Source of the DNA: Pseudomonadota bacterium
Lineage (GTDB): Bacteria; Myxococcota_A; Polyangia; Polyangiales; Polyangiaceae
NCBI GenBank assembly: GCA_023423895.1
Contig: JAFAER010000021.1
Coordinates: forward strand, 1-64,000
DNA length: 64,000 nucleotides
Direction of reading: 5' to 3'
The first letter of the stretch is position 1, and every line of letters starts with the position of its first letter. The position numbers and the translations under genes were made by a program. The notes below the pieces were generated by a model. It did not search any database and was not told the DNA's origin. It saw nothing but the letters and a program-made list of their open reading frames with translations. This document shows, piece after piece, positions 16,304 through 24,061 of this stretch.

Positions 16304-18649
16304 TCAGTACTTCTGCCCGGGGGCGACCGGGTTGCTGGTGAAGGGAACGAAGCCGGTGTTCTGACGAGCGTAGAACTGGCCGCCCACGTCGATCGACTGG
16401 ATCAGGATGAGTCGCTCGGCGTCCGTCAGCTCCACGCCTTGGTCCTCCGGGTGCATCGTCGGGTTGCCGTACGCGAACGTACCGTCCGGCGCGCGCACGT
16501 TCAGCTTCTTGATGAGCACCGACTCGCGCGCGTTGTTCGGGATCGCCCAGAGGGGCGGACGGTCGCCGCCGACCTGCGACATGCCCATGCCCATCTCCAT
16601 CGTGGCGGGGAAGAAGAGCGAGACGTAGGACCGCGGATACTTCTCCGCCATGCGGTCGTAGACGACGTCGATCAGCTCCGACGAGAGATCGAGGTACGGA
16701 ATGGTGAAGGTCTGCGGCGCTCCGGTGCCCGGAATGGTCGCTGACATCTCGTAGGTGCGACCGGCGAACGGATCGTTGGCTCCGCCCGAGTGGCACTGGA
16801 CGCACTTCTTGTCGAGGATGTCCTGAATCAGGACCTTCGGCGTCGTCGTGACGGAGTAGCCTTCCTTGATCGCCCAGGGCAGCTCGAGGCGCTCCGCGAT
16901 CGGCGCGAGGAACTGCTGCGCCTGGCGCTGCTCTGCGACGGTCGGATTCTGACCACGGGACGGTGCTCCCACGCCCGAGCGCTGCTCGTGGCATCCGATG
17001 CAGCGTCGATCTTCGCCGGGCATGCCCTGGATCCAGAGCCGCTGGTTGCGGATCGAAAGGCCGAACTTGTCGACGGGCTGCAGATGCACCGGCACGTACG
17101 GCGGGATCTCCGCGAGCCAGCTCCCGTCCGGGTTCACGTCGGCCTCGCCGAGGATGGCGGCGCCTTCGTCCATCGTGAGGCCGAACATCGTGACGCCCTT
17201 GGCGCCTTCGCTCGAGAAGCCCTCGATGATGCGGACCTTCACCGCCTGCTTCAGCGCTTCGCCGAGCGGAACGCCCTGATCGCCGAACTGGGCGCCCTTC
17301 ACGACGTCGGTGAGGCTCGTCTTCGTGATGTCGACGGAGCCGATGCGGACGGGGGCGGTGGGGTCGACGTTCGATCCGATGATGTCGCGGATGAGCGGCG
17401 GCTCGACGCGCGGAGCCACCGCGATCGCGTTCAGCTCCCACGTCGTTCGATCGTTGTAGATGAGCTGGTTCTTCTTCGTGGTGGGGTCGAAGATGTAGAC
17501 GCCGAAGTCGGGCGGCGTGACCGACTGCTCCGACAGATCGTTGACCGGTCCGTCGGCCCACGAGACGAGGATGCGCCCGTCGGGAAGGGCCGAAGGCTCG
17601 CGGTAACGACCGACCGGAGACGGCCCGCTCGAGACGGGGACCTCGGGCGTGAGGATCGTGTACTCGACGTTCTCCTCGTCCACGCAAGGGCGTCCGCCCT
17701 TGTCGAGGACCTTGGAGTTCATGCAGACGTCGTCGGTCTTGTTGCGCGCGTCGATCTTCACGAGCGCGCCCGCATGGATCGTGCGCTCGCGCGTCGTCGC
17801 GATGCCGATCATGACGTTCGGCTCGATCTCGCGGACGTTGACGAGTGAGTTCGAGGGCTTCGCGTGCTGGCCCGCGAGGCCGACCATCTGCGTCCCGTCG
17901 GGGTTGGCGGCGAAGAGCTTCACGTCGTTCACGACGCCGAGGTGCTCCCAGCGCGAGTAGCCGATCTTGCCGTCGTACCGCAGCCACGGCGCGACCGTGT
18001 GCGAGAGGTTCTGCGAGGCGAGACGGCGATCGGCATCGCCGCCGTCGACGGAGATCGTCGCGAGCTGCGTGACGCCGCGCCCGTGGTTGTACTCGTCGTG
18101 GCGCGTGCCCATCTCCGTGTACATCTCGTTCGTCACGAACGCGATGCGCCCACCGGGGATGTAAATCGGGTTGATGTCGTCGTGCGCGCCGCCGGTGCGC
18201 TGGTGGATCTCGAACTTGCCGTCCGGGCCCTCCGCCAGCTGCGCGGTGTAGATGTGATAGTGGTCGTTCGCGTCGCGCTTCATCGAGAAGACGACCTGCT
18301 TCGCGTCGAACGAGACGTCCGCGCCGTTGAAGTCGGCGGTCGTGAACTCGGACGTGATGACCTTGAGGACGCCGTCCGGTCGCGGGGGCGTGAGCATCAC
18401 GAGCTGGCCACCCGGCTCGAAGCGCTCGTAGTCGAGGACCTGACCGTTGCCACCGGCGACGTTGACCGTCGCGCCCTGGCCCGCACCGGCGGTGTGCTGC
18501 CGCTTCACGAAGATGATCGCTCCGACACCGGCGCCCGTGTCGGCTGTCCCCTCGGAGCTGCAGCCCGCGGTGAAGGCATGACTGGCGGAGAGGAGGCCGG
18601 TACCGCCCACGAGCAGAGCAAGCGCGGTGATCCGCGTGAGGTTCTTCAT
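16304..18649 (-). CDS. HzsA-like di-heme cytochrome c lipoprotein
   Basis: 781 residues. Signal peptide with FTAGC as a probable lipobox. The N-terminal ~450 residues carry strand repeats like a TolB/hydrazine-synthase propeller (ADVSFDAKQVVFSMKRD, GGRIAFVTNEMY, ALPDGRILVSWADG). The second half contains two classical heme-c motifs, CIGCH at residues 550-554 and CVQCH at 616-620, each in a small cytochrome-like segment, and the end has LTDAERLILIQSIDVGG, a phrase common in planctomycete-type cytochromes. The layout matches proteins annotated HzsA-related (hydrazine synthase alpha subunit-like). Nothing suggests true anammox chemistry, since no HzsB/HzsC homologue is present. First gene of a three-gene leftward unit. 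Ribosome site GAGGC just upstream. Confidence 0.85.
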   Translation of the reverse strand: MKNLTRITALALLVGGTGLLSASHAFTAGCSSEGTADTGAGVGAIIFVKRQHTAGAGQGATVNVAGGNGQVLDYERFEPGGQLVMLTPPRPDGVLKVITSEFTTADFNGADVSFDAKQVVFSMKRDANDHYHIYTAQLAEGPDGKFEIHQRTGGAHDDINPIYIPGGRIAFVTNEMYTEMGTRHDEYNHGRGVTQLATISVDGGDADRRLASQNLSHTVAPWLRYDGKIGYSRWEHLGVVNDVKLFAANPDGTQMVGLAGQHAKPSNSLVNVREIEPNVMIGIATTRERTIHAGALVKIDARNKTDDVCMNSKVLDKGGRPCVDEENVEYTILTPEVPVSSGPSPVGRYREPSALPDGRILVSWADGPVNDLSEQSVTPPDFGVYIFDPTTKKNQLIYNDRTTWELNAIAVAPRVEPPLIRDIIGSNVDPTAPVRIGSVDITKTSLTDVVKGAQFGDQGVPLGEALKQAVKVRIIEGFSSEGAKGVTMFGLTMDEGAAILGEADVNPDGSWLAEIPPYVPVHLQPVDKFGLSIRNQRLWIQGMPGEDRRCIGCHEQRSGVGAPSRGQNPTVAEQRQAQQFLAPIAERLELPWAIKEGYSVTTTPKVLIQDILDKKCVQCHSGGANDPFAGRTYEMSATIPGTGAPQTFTIPYLDLSSELIDVVYDRMAEKYPRSYVSLFFPATMEMGMGMSQVGGDRPPLWAIPNNARESVLIKKLNVRAPDGTFAYGNPTMHPEDQGVELTDAERLILIQSIDVGGQFYARQNTGFVPFTSNPVAPGQKY

Positions 18650-18952
18650 GGTGCCTCGGTCGATGAGAGCAGGAGTCGCGCCAGCGCGGTAGAGGCGCCG
18701 ATCTTCCGTCGTTCCGGGCCTATCGAACGCTTCTATGCAGGCTGCAAGGGGCTATCGCCCCACGATTCACGTGGGCGGCGGCCCCCAAGGGCGGGGAAGG
18801 GGCCGTTCGCCGCGCGCGCGGGGTCGAGAAGTGCTTTGCCAAAGGCAGTGTGGGTGCATCGCGCCCGGCTTCGCACCACTGCGGGAGAGAAAGGCGGTCG
18901 ACGTCAGGGATGGGGCGAAGGCGATCGACGACGCGATCGCCAGCCAGCCAGC
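18650..18952. other. Intergenic region upstream of the heme-protein cluster
   Basis: 303 nt between the end of the LamG lipoprotein gene and the start of the di-heme gene, both leftward. It probably holds the cluster's promoter. No ORF with coding character, no clear -10/-35 and no strong hairpin were seen. Confidence 0.45.
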
Positions 18953-19897
18953 TCACGGCCACGTCGCGGGGACCCACGTGGGACTGCTCTTCAGCGAGCC
19001 TGCGAGCGTGCCGACGGTCGGTGTCGTCGTCGTGCCGGTACCTTCGTCGAAGCGGTAATACGCGACGAGGCTCGCGTACCCCGGCGCGGTCGGCGCGGTC
19101 GGGAGGAGCGGGGCGCTGCGCGCCGCGGCGATCTCGCCAGGCGTTCGGGTGATGCTCCACAAACGGACCTCGTCGATGTCTCCATCGAAGCCGCCCTGGG
19201 CACCGGAGCCGCTCGCGGCGACGCGCGCACCGATGCGGAACGGGATCGAGGGGCCGCCGTACGTGAGCACCGCGCTCGTCGTGAAGGTTCGAACGGCCAC
19301 GCCGTCGATGTAGAGCGCAAAGTCGGCGCCCGACTTCGTGACCGCGACATGCGACCAGGTCGCGAGCGGAAGGGGGTTCGGTGCGAGCAGCGCGTAACCG
19401 CCGTCGTCGTCATCGTCGTCATCGTGCAGGCCGCGATCTTCGCCGTTGGCGTCCGACATCATGAAGAAGAGCCGTCCGTTCGAGTCGTGCCCGAGCCGGA
19501 ACTGGCCTTTTTCTTCCTCGTTGCGAGCCTTCGCGACGATGTGGCGCTCGTTGCCGAGCTTGTTCGGACGGACCCAGGCCTCGAGGGTGAAGCTCGCCGG
19601 GATGTCGAGCGCGCCGATCTCGACGTAGCTGTTGGAGGAGAAGCGAAGCGCCGTGCCCGGCCTCGGTGCGGCCTCGGCTTCCGACGCCGCATCATTCGCG
19701 TTCGACGACGCCTCCGCGCCGTCCGCCGAGGCGTCGTCGGTGTCGTTGGACCCGCCTTGCCCATTGTCCGACGGCGACGAGCGTGGGCCGCCGCCCGGAC
19801 CGGCCTCGTCCGACATTCCTCCCACGACCTCGAGGCCGCAGGCAGCGAGCGATGCCGCGAGGGCCAACGCAAACGTGGAGAGCCGGGACGACCGCAT
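18953..19897 (-). CDS. LamG (concanavalin A-like) domain lipoprotein
   Basis: 314 residues. Lipobox SLAAC after a short signal. A Ser/Asp/Ala-rich linker (about residues 30-85) leads into a LamG/concanavalin-like jelly-roll (ALRFSSNSYVEIGALDIP, FTLEAWVRPNKLGNERHIVAK, GQFRLGHDSNGRLFFM, WSHVAVTKSGADFALYIDG, DGDIDEVRLWSITRT), a fold of extracellular glycan- or protein-binding modules. A run of seven Asp (LHDDDDDDDGG) sits in a loop and may bind cations or be a slippage product. Surface-exposed, binding target unknown. It is transcribed toward the heme cluster, but 303 nt separate them. Confidence 0.85.
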   Translation of the reverse strand: MRSSRLSTFALALAASLAACGLEVVGGMSDEAGPGGGPRSSPSDNGQGGSNDTDDASADGAEASSNANDAASEAEAAPRPGTALRFSSNSYVEIGALDIPASFTLEAWVRPNKLGNERHIVAKARNEEEKGQFRLGHDSNGRLFFMMSDANGEDRGLHDDDDDDDGGYALLAPNPLPLATWSHVAVTKSGADFALYIDGVAVRTFTTSAVLTYGGPSIPFRIGARVAASGSGAQGGFDGDIDEVRLWSITRTPGEIAAARSAPLLPTAPTAPGYASLVAYYRFDEGTGTTTTPTVGTLAGSLKSSPTWVPATWP

Positions 19898-20551
19898 CGA
19901 TCTCCGGATGGAATCTATCCGGCAATCGCGTCGTCGGCCAATCGGTCTATCCGTGTCGAGACTGGCCCGGGTGCGAGGCGGAAGGAGGATCGTACTCCTC
20001 CGCCGTGATCCCTTCCGGGCGAGCGCGAGCGAGGTCGGCGCTGCTCCGTCCTGCAAGCTCCATCTCGCACGCCCAGCGGAGAAACTGGCTTGCGGCCCGG
20101 TCCGCCGCGAGGCTCTGGACCTCGAGACCGTCGCTGAGCGAAGGGCGCGCTCGAAGGCGCATCGTGGAGATCGGGCCGGCTTCGCTCTCCGTGCGGACGG
20201 CACCGGAGATCGGCGCATCGCCGGCCTGGGCGACGTGGCGGCCTCGGCGCCGCACTCCGCGGCCAGTGTTCGGGTTCGATGGCGGACGTCGTTCTGCGAG
20301 CTGTCGGATCATCGTGTGCCACCCCGCCGAGCTCGGTTTCTGGCTCGGCCACGATCACACAGCATGCAACGGCAAGCGGCCGCCCCACCATCGTGGAAAA
20401 CCGTGAGTCGGCGGTCTCGCGTGGGGCCGTGGGGCCGTGGGGCCGTGGGGCCGTGGGGCGCGCGTCTCCTCCGTGGGGCGCCGCGTCGACGACGATCGCG
20501 ACGCGGCCGTCTCGAGGCGCGAGGCGCGCGCTCCGGTCCGCGGGGAGAGCC
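19898..20551. other. Long intergenic region with an 8-bp tandem repeat
   Basis: 654 nt between the cytidine deaminase stop (20552) and the LamG start (19897), both leftward. It contains the GTGGGGCC repeat at 20421-20460. A leftward 121-codon frame at 19947-20312 has some protein-like sequence, but its G/C bias at third positions is weaker than in real genes nearby and it has no ribosome site, so I do not call it. No RNA gene was recognised. Confidence 0.45.
20421..20460. repeat. Tandem repeat, 8 bp x 5
   Basis: Five consecutive units of GTGGGGCC (the last ends in G), 40 bp, in the non-coding region downstream of the cytidine deaminase gene. G-runs on one strand could form a G-quadruplex. 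Copy number is likely to vary between strains. Confidence 0.9.
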
Positions 20552-21121
20552 TCAGCGAGGCAGCTTCGAACCGTCGAACGCGAGTGGCAGGAGGTCGGCG
20601 AGCTGGACGACCCGGCCGAGCTCTCCGTCGCGTGCCCCGAGACCCACGAGGACGACGGGCATGTCCTTCGCGAACTCCGACAGGACCTGGCGGCAGATCC
20701 CGCACGGCGATCCACCTTCTGCGTCGCCGGTCACGACCGCGCACGCGATCGGCTCACGCTCACCGGCGGCGATCATCTGCATGATCGCGCCGCGCTCGGC
20801 GCAGATCGTGCCGCCGAGCGAGGCGTTTTCGACGTTGCATCCCGCGAAGATGCGCCCGCTCTTCGTCGCGATAGCCGCGCCGACCTTGTAGCGGGAGTAC
20901 GGCGCGTACGCGTTCTCGCGCACGGCCTTCGCTTGCTGGACGAGCTCGTCGAGCAGCGACGCGTGCGGATCGTGCTTCTTCATCGTGACGGCGCGTGCCG
21001 GTTTGTTGGAACGCGCTGCAGGCTTGGAAGCCGCGGCGGGCTTGCGAGCACGAGAAGGCGCGCTCCGCTTCGGCGTCGGCTTCGCGCTCGTCGTGCTCTT
21101 GCTCTTCTTCCGGCTGCTCAC
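20552..21121 (-). CDS. cdd: Cytidine deaminase with basic histone-H1-like N-terminal tail
   Basis: 189 residues from a GTG at 21121 that overlaps the PNP stop (GTGA). The C-terminal ~135 residues are a tetrameric-type cytidine deaminase: YAPYSRYKVGAAI, GCNVENASLGGTICAERGAI with zinc ligand C107 and catalytic E109, and SPCGICRQVLSEF with zinc ligands C140 and C143. It deaminates cytidine/deoxycytidine to uridine in pyrimidine salvage. The first ~47 residues are a Lys/Arg/Ala/Pro/Ser tail (KKSKSTTSAKPTPKRS, RKPAAASKPAARSNKPAR) unlike normal Cdd and like histone H1 tails, suggesting nucleic-acid or polyphosphate binding. An internal ATG at 20983 would give a normal-length enzyme without the tail, so two forms are possible. 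Confidence 0.93.
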   Translation of the reverse strand: MSSRKKSKSTTSAKPTPKRSAPSRARKPAAASKPAARSNKPARAVTMKKHDPHASLLDELVQQAKAVRENAYAPYSRYKVGAAIATKSGRIFAGCNVENASLGGTICAERGAIMQMIAAGEREPIACAVVTGDAEGGSPCGICRQVLSEFAKDMPVVLVGLGARDGELGRVVQLADLLPLAFDGSKLPR

Positions 21122-21960
21122 GATTTGCCGGCCTCGACGATCCACCCGCGGAGGAGACGCTGCAGATCGTCGCGGCGAGCCTTGGCCGTCGCCTCGACCT
21201 CGGCGTGATCGAGCTCGCCCGTGCCGACGCCGGCCGCGAGGTTCGTGATGCACGACAGAGCGGCGACGGCGATGCGCATGTGGCGGAGGGCGATGACCTC
21301 CGGGACGGTGCTCATGCCGACGGCCTGGGCGCCGAGCACGCGGAGCATGCGGATCTCGGCGGGTGTCTCGTACGACGGGCCGAGCAGGCCGGCGTAGACG
21401 CCTTCACGGAGCGGGAGCTTCTCGCGCTCCGACACGGCGGCGAGCTTCTTTCGCAGCGTGACGTCGTACGCGTTCGTCATGTCGGGGAAGCGCGTGCCGA
21501 GCTCCTCCTCGTTCGGCCCGATCAGCGGGTGGTGGTACATGAGGTTCAGGTGATCGGTGACGATCATCAGATCACCTGCCGACCAGCCTGGCTCGAGACC
21601 GCCCGCCGCGTTCGTCACGAGCACACACGAGACGCCGAGCCGCGCCATCACGCGGACGCCGTGCACGACCTGCCAGATGGGGTGACCCTCGTAGAGATGT
21701 ACGCGGCCCTGCATGCACACGACCGGAACGTCGTCGACGTGGCCGAAGCAGAGGTTCCCCGCGTGACCGATCACCTTCGGCGGCGGGATGTGCGGGATGT
21801 CTCGGTACGGGATCTTCTCGAGGCCGCGAAGCGTGTCCGCGAACGCGCCGAGGCCGCTGCCGAGGACCACGCCGACCTTCGGCTGGATGCCCGTGCGCGC
21901 ACGCACTGCCTGAACGGTCTCGTTGAGGCGGGCGACGACGCTGGAGTGTTGCTCGCTCAT
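21118..21960 (-). CDS. punA: Purine nucleoside phosphorylase (trimeric, PNP type II)
   Basis: 280 residues, full length. Reversible phosphorolysis of (deoxy)guanosine and inosine in purine salvage. Family motifs: VGVVLGSGLGAFAD (phosphate loop), VIGHAGNLCFGHVDDVPVVCMQGRVHLYEGH, VLVTNAAGGLEPGWSAGDLMIV, GVYAGLLGPSYETPAEIRML, AVGMSTVPEVIALRH (purine and phosphate site) and SCITNLAAGV. Its stop overlaps the GTG start of the cytidine deaminase, so the two salvage enzymes are translationally coupled. Confidence 0.96.
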   Translation of the reverse strand: MSEQHSSVVARLNETVQAVRARTGIQPKVGVVLGSGLGAFADTLRGLEKIPYRDIPHIPPPKVIGHAGNLCFGHVDDVPVVCMQGRVHLYEGHPIWQVVHGVRVMARLGVSCVLVTNAAGGLEPGWSAGDLMIVTDHLNLMYHHPLIGPNEEELGTRFPDMTNAYDVTLRKKLAAVSEREKLPLREGVYAGLLGPSYETPAEIRMLRVLGAQAVGMSTVPEVIALRHMRIAVAALSCITNLAAGVGTGELDHAEVEATAKARRDDLQRLLRGWIVEAGKS

Positions 21961-22082
21961 GACCCGGACGACGTTAACACGGCCCCGCGGCCCCGCGACG
22001 CCTCAATCGGGCAACCGGAGCTTCGTCCGGCGGGCGTCGCGCGTCGTCATTCGAGGACGGAGCCTTGCCTGCTGGACGGGCG

Positions 22083-22592
22083 CTACTTCGAGCCTTGCGG
22101 AGGCCGCGCTGCGGCGAACTTCTTCGTGAGCGCCTCGCACACGATGGCCGGCGCGTAGCGCGTCACGTCCCCGCCGTGGCTCGCGATCTCGCGGACGAGC
22201 GACGCGCTGACGAAGCCGTGGCGCGTGCGCGTCGGCAGGAACACTGTGTCGACCTGGGGAGCGAGGTCCGCGTTCGCGTGGGCGATCTGGAGCTCGTACT
22301 CGAAGTCGGTGGTGACGCGCAGCCCGCGGACGATGACGCTCGCGCCCTTCGTCGTGCAGTAATGGATGAGGAGCCCGTCGAAGCTGTCGACGGTCACGTT
22401 CGGAAGGTGCTGCGTGATCTGCTTGAGCAGCGATACGCGCTCGTCCGCCGTGAAGAGTGGGTGTTTCGTCGGGTGCACGCCGATCGCGACGATCACGTTC
22501 TCGAAGAGCGCCGAAGCACGCTCGATGAGATCGAGGTGTCCGAGCGTTGCTGGATCGAAGCTTCCGGCGTAGACCGCGATCCGAACGCTCAC
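22083..22592 (-). CDS. coaD: Phosphopantetheine adenylyltransferase
   Basis: 169 residues from a GTG at 22592 overlapping the upstream stop (GTGA). Penultimate step of coenzyme A synthesis: ATP plus 4'-phosphopantetheine gives dephospho-CoA. Nucleotidyltransferase signature AVYAGSFDPATLGHLDLIER (the TxGH motif), then GVHPTKHPLFTADERVSLL, KGASVIVRGLRVTTDFEYEL, FLPTRTRHGFVSASLVREIA (ISSTxVR-like) and a final GGDVTRYAP. Length is normal (~160). It is coupled to the retropepsin-like lipoprotein gene upstream, an unusual partner. Confidence 0.97.
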   Translation of the reverse strand: MSVRIAVYAGSFDPATLGHLDLIERASALFENVIVAIGVHPTKHPLFTADERVSLLKQITQHLPNVTVDSFDGLLIHYCTTKGASVIVRGLRVTTDFEYELQIAHANADLAPQVDTVFLPTRTRHGFVSASLVREIASHGGDVTRYAPAIVCEALTKKFAAARPPQGSK

Positions 22593-24046
22593 TTCGCGGC
22601 TCCCTTGCTCTCCGTCGCGGCGCCGGTCTTCGGGGCGGCGTCGCTCTTGGCGCCGGGGGCCGCCGGGGCCTTCGGCGGCTCCGCCTTCGGAGCTGCGGGG
22701 GCCTTCGGCGGCTGCGGCTTCGCGGGGTCGGTCTTCTGCGGCTCGCTCTTCGGCGCTGCCGCCGGCGGTTGCGGCGCCGTCGGAGGCGCCTCGGCCGGTC
22801 CAGCCGGCGCGGCCGGTCCAGACATTCCCATCATCGTCGGGTCGAGCTCGAGCCAGACCCACTTGCCTTCGTCGGCGAATGTCACGCGGAACACGGAGAG
22901 AAGACCCGCGCCGGCGATGCCGCCGAGATCGACGTCGAACGTCTGCTTGTAGTCGTTGAACGGCGCTCCCTGGACGGCGGGGAACCCCGAGATGTCGATG
23001 CCGCCGAGCTTGAAGAAGGGCAGCGGCCCCATCTTCCACGACGGGGGCGCACCAGGCTCGGTGTGGAAGTGCGACAGATCGGCGCCGGACTTCTTGAGGA
23101 GGGAGTCCTCGAGCGCGAGCGGGTAGAACGCGGAGGTATCGACGAAGAGGAGCGCGTTACCGTCGTCCTTCGCGTTGATCGTCGCGCGCATCATCATCGC
23201 GCCGCCGCGAGCATAGAAGATGGGCATCTTGCTCGCGTCGGGCGGCGCAGCCGGCTCGTTCTTGCGGACGACGAACTGCGAGCCGCGCCGGTCGAACGTG
23301 ACGTGCATGTGGCGGAGCACGTTCACGCCGAGCAGCGCCTTGATCGTCGCGCCCAGCGTGCGCGAGATGCCGGAGAGATCGTGCGTCAGCGCGGGGACGT
23401 CCTTGACCTCGAAGCGCTCGCCGAACCGGAGGTTGACCCAGGCGGGCTCCTTGCGGCTGGACGAGTCGATCATCATCTCGCCGAAGTTGGTCGCGACGAG
23501 CGCCAGGATCCGTTCGCCGTCGAGCTCGCACGGGACGACGAGGGCCGGCCCGCCGGCGCCCGGCATCTCCACCGCCTCGACGACGCCTTCGATCGCGAAC
23601 GGGTGACGGCCGTGTCCGCGGCGTGCGAGCTTCGAGACGTCGCGGGCCCACGGATCCTTGACCGTGGGGTCCTTGAGCATCTCCTCGAGCTCGTCTGCGG
23701 CGCGCTCGATGTCGCCGGCGTACCAGAACGCGCGACCCCGGATGCCCTTCACGTCGCTGCCCTGCAGGCCCTCGGTCAGCTTGATCGCCTCGTCGAAGTC
23801 GAGCTTGGCGAGCGCGATCCGGGCCGCAAGTGCGCGCGTCTCCCGGTCGTGGGGCGCGGCCTTGAGGGCGCCGTCGATCGCGACGCTCGCATCCTCGGCG
23901 TCGCCGCTCCGATAGCTCTGCTTTGCACGGTTCAGCCACTTGTCGGCGAGCTGCGAGCGACCGGGCGCATTGGCATCCGGGCCGTCGCCACAGGCAGCGA
24001 GAGCGGTGAGGGCCGAGAGTGCCGTCATGAAAACGAGGCGTCGCAT
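22589..24046 (-). CDS. TPR lipoprotein with degenerate retropepsin-like domain and Pro/Ala/Lys tail
   Basis: 485 residues. Lipobox ALAACG. Residues ~30-130 are TPR-like helices (LADKWLNRAKQSYRSGDAEDA). From ~150 to ~390 two half-domains look like a retropepsin/clan AA aspartyl protease: the second has the catalytic-type motif LLFVDTSAF (D303), and in the first the expected DTG position is VATNFGE, so one catalytic Asp seems lost, with an alternative MMIDSSSR (D194) nearby. Family-like phrases include LLGVNVLRHMHVTFD. The last ~100 residues are a Pro/Ala/Lys-rich, probably cell-wall-spanning tail. Probably a periplasmic anchored binding protein rather than an active protease; partner unknown. 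Its stop overlaps coaD. Confidence 0.78.
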   Translation of the reverse strand: MRRLVFMTALSALTALAACGDGPDANAPGRSQLADKWLNRAKQSYRSGDAEDASVAIDGALKAAPHDRETRALAARIALAKLDFDEAIKLTEGLQGSDVKGIRGRAFWYAGDIERAADELEEMLKDPTVKDPWARDVSKLARRGHGRHPFAIEGVVEAVEMPGAGGPALVVPCELDGERILALVATNFGEMMIDSSSRKEPAWVNLRFGERFEVKDVPALTHDLSGISRTLGATIKALLGVNVLRHMHVTFDRRGSQFVVRKNEPAAPPDASKMPIFYARGGAMMMRATINAKDDGNALLFVDTSAFYPLALEDSLLKKSGADLSHFHTEPGAPPSWKMGPLPFFKLGGIDISGFPAVQGAPFNDYKQTFDVDLGGIAGAGLLSVFRVTFADEGKWVWLELDPTMMGMSGPAAPAGPAEAPPTAPQPPAAAPKSEPQKTDPAKPQPPKAPAAPKAEPPKAPAAPGAKSDAAPKTGAATESKGAAK

Positions 24047-24061
24047 CCGTGCTCCAGAGTC

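Noticed and set aside
16304..18649. True hydrazine synthase (anammox)
   Set aside because: Only an HzsA-like fold with two CX2CH motifs is present; no HzsB/HzsC or hydrazine dehydrogenase genes lie nearby, and the setting is myxobacterial.
19947..20312. Leftward 121-codon frame in the intergenic region
   Set aside because: Third-position GC (about two thirds where checked by eye) is lower than in nearby genes, there is no ribosome site and no recognisable domain.
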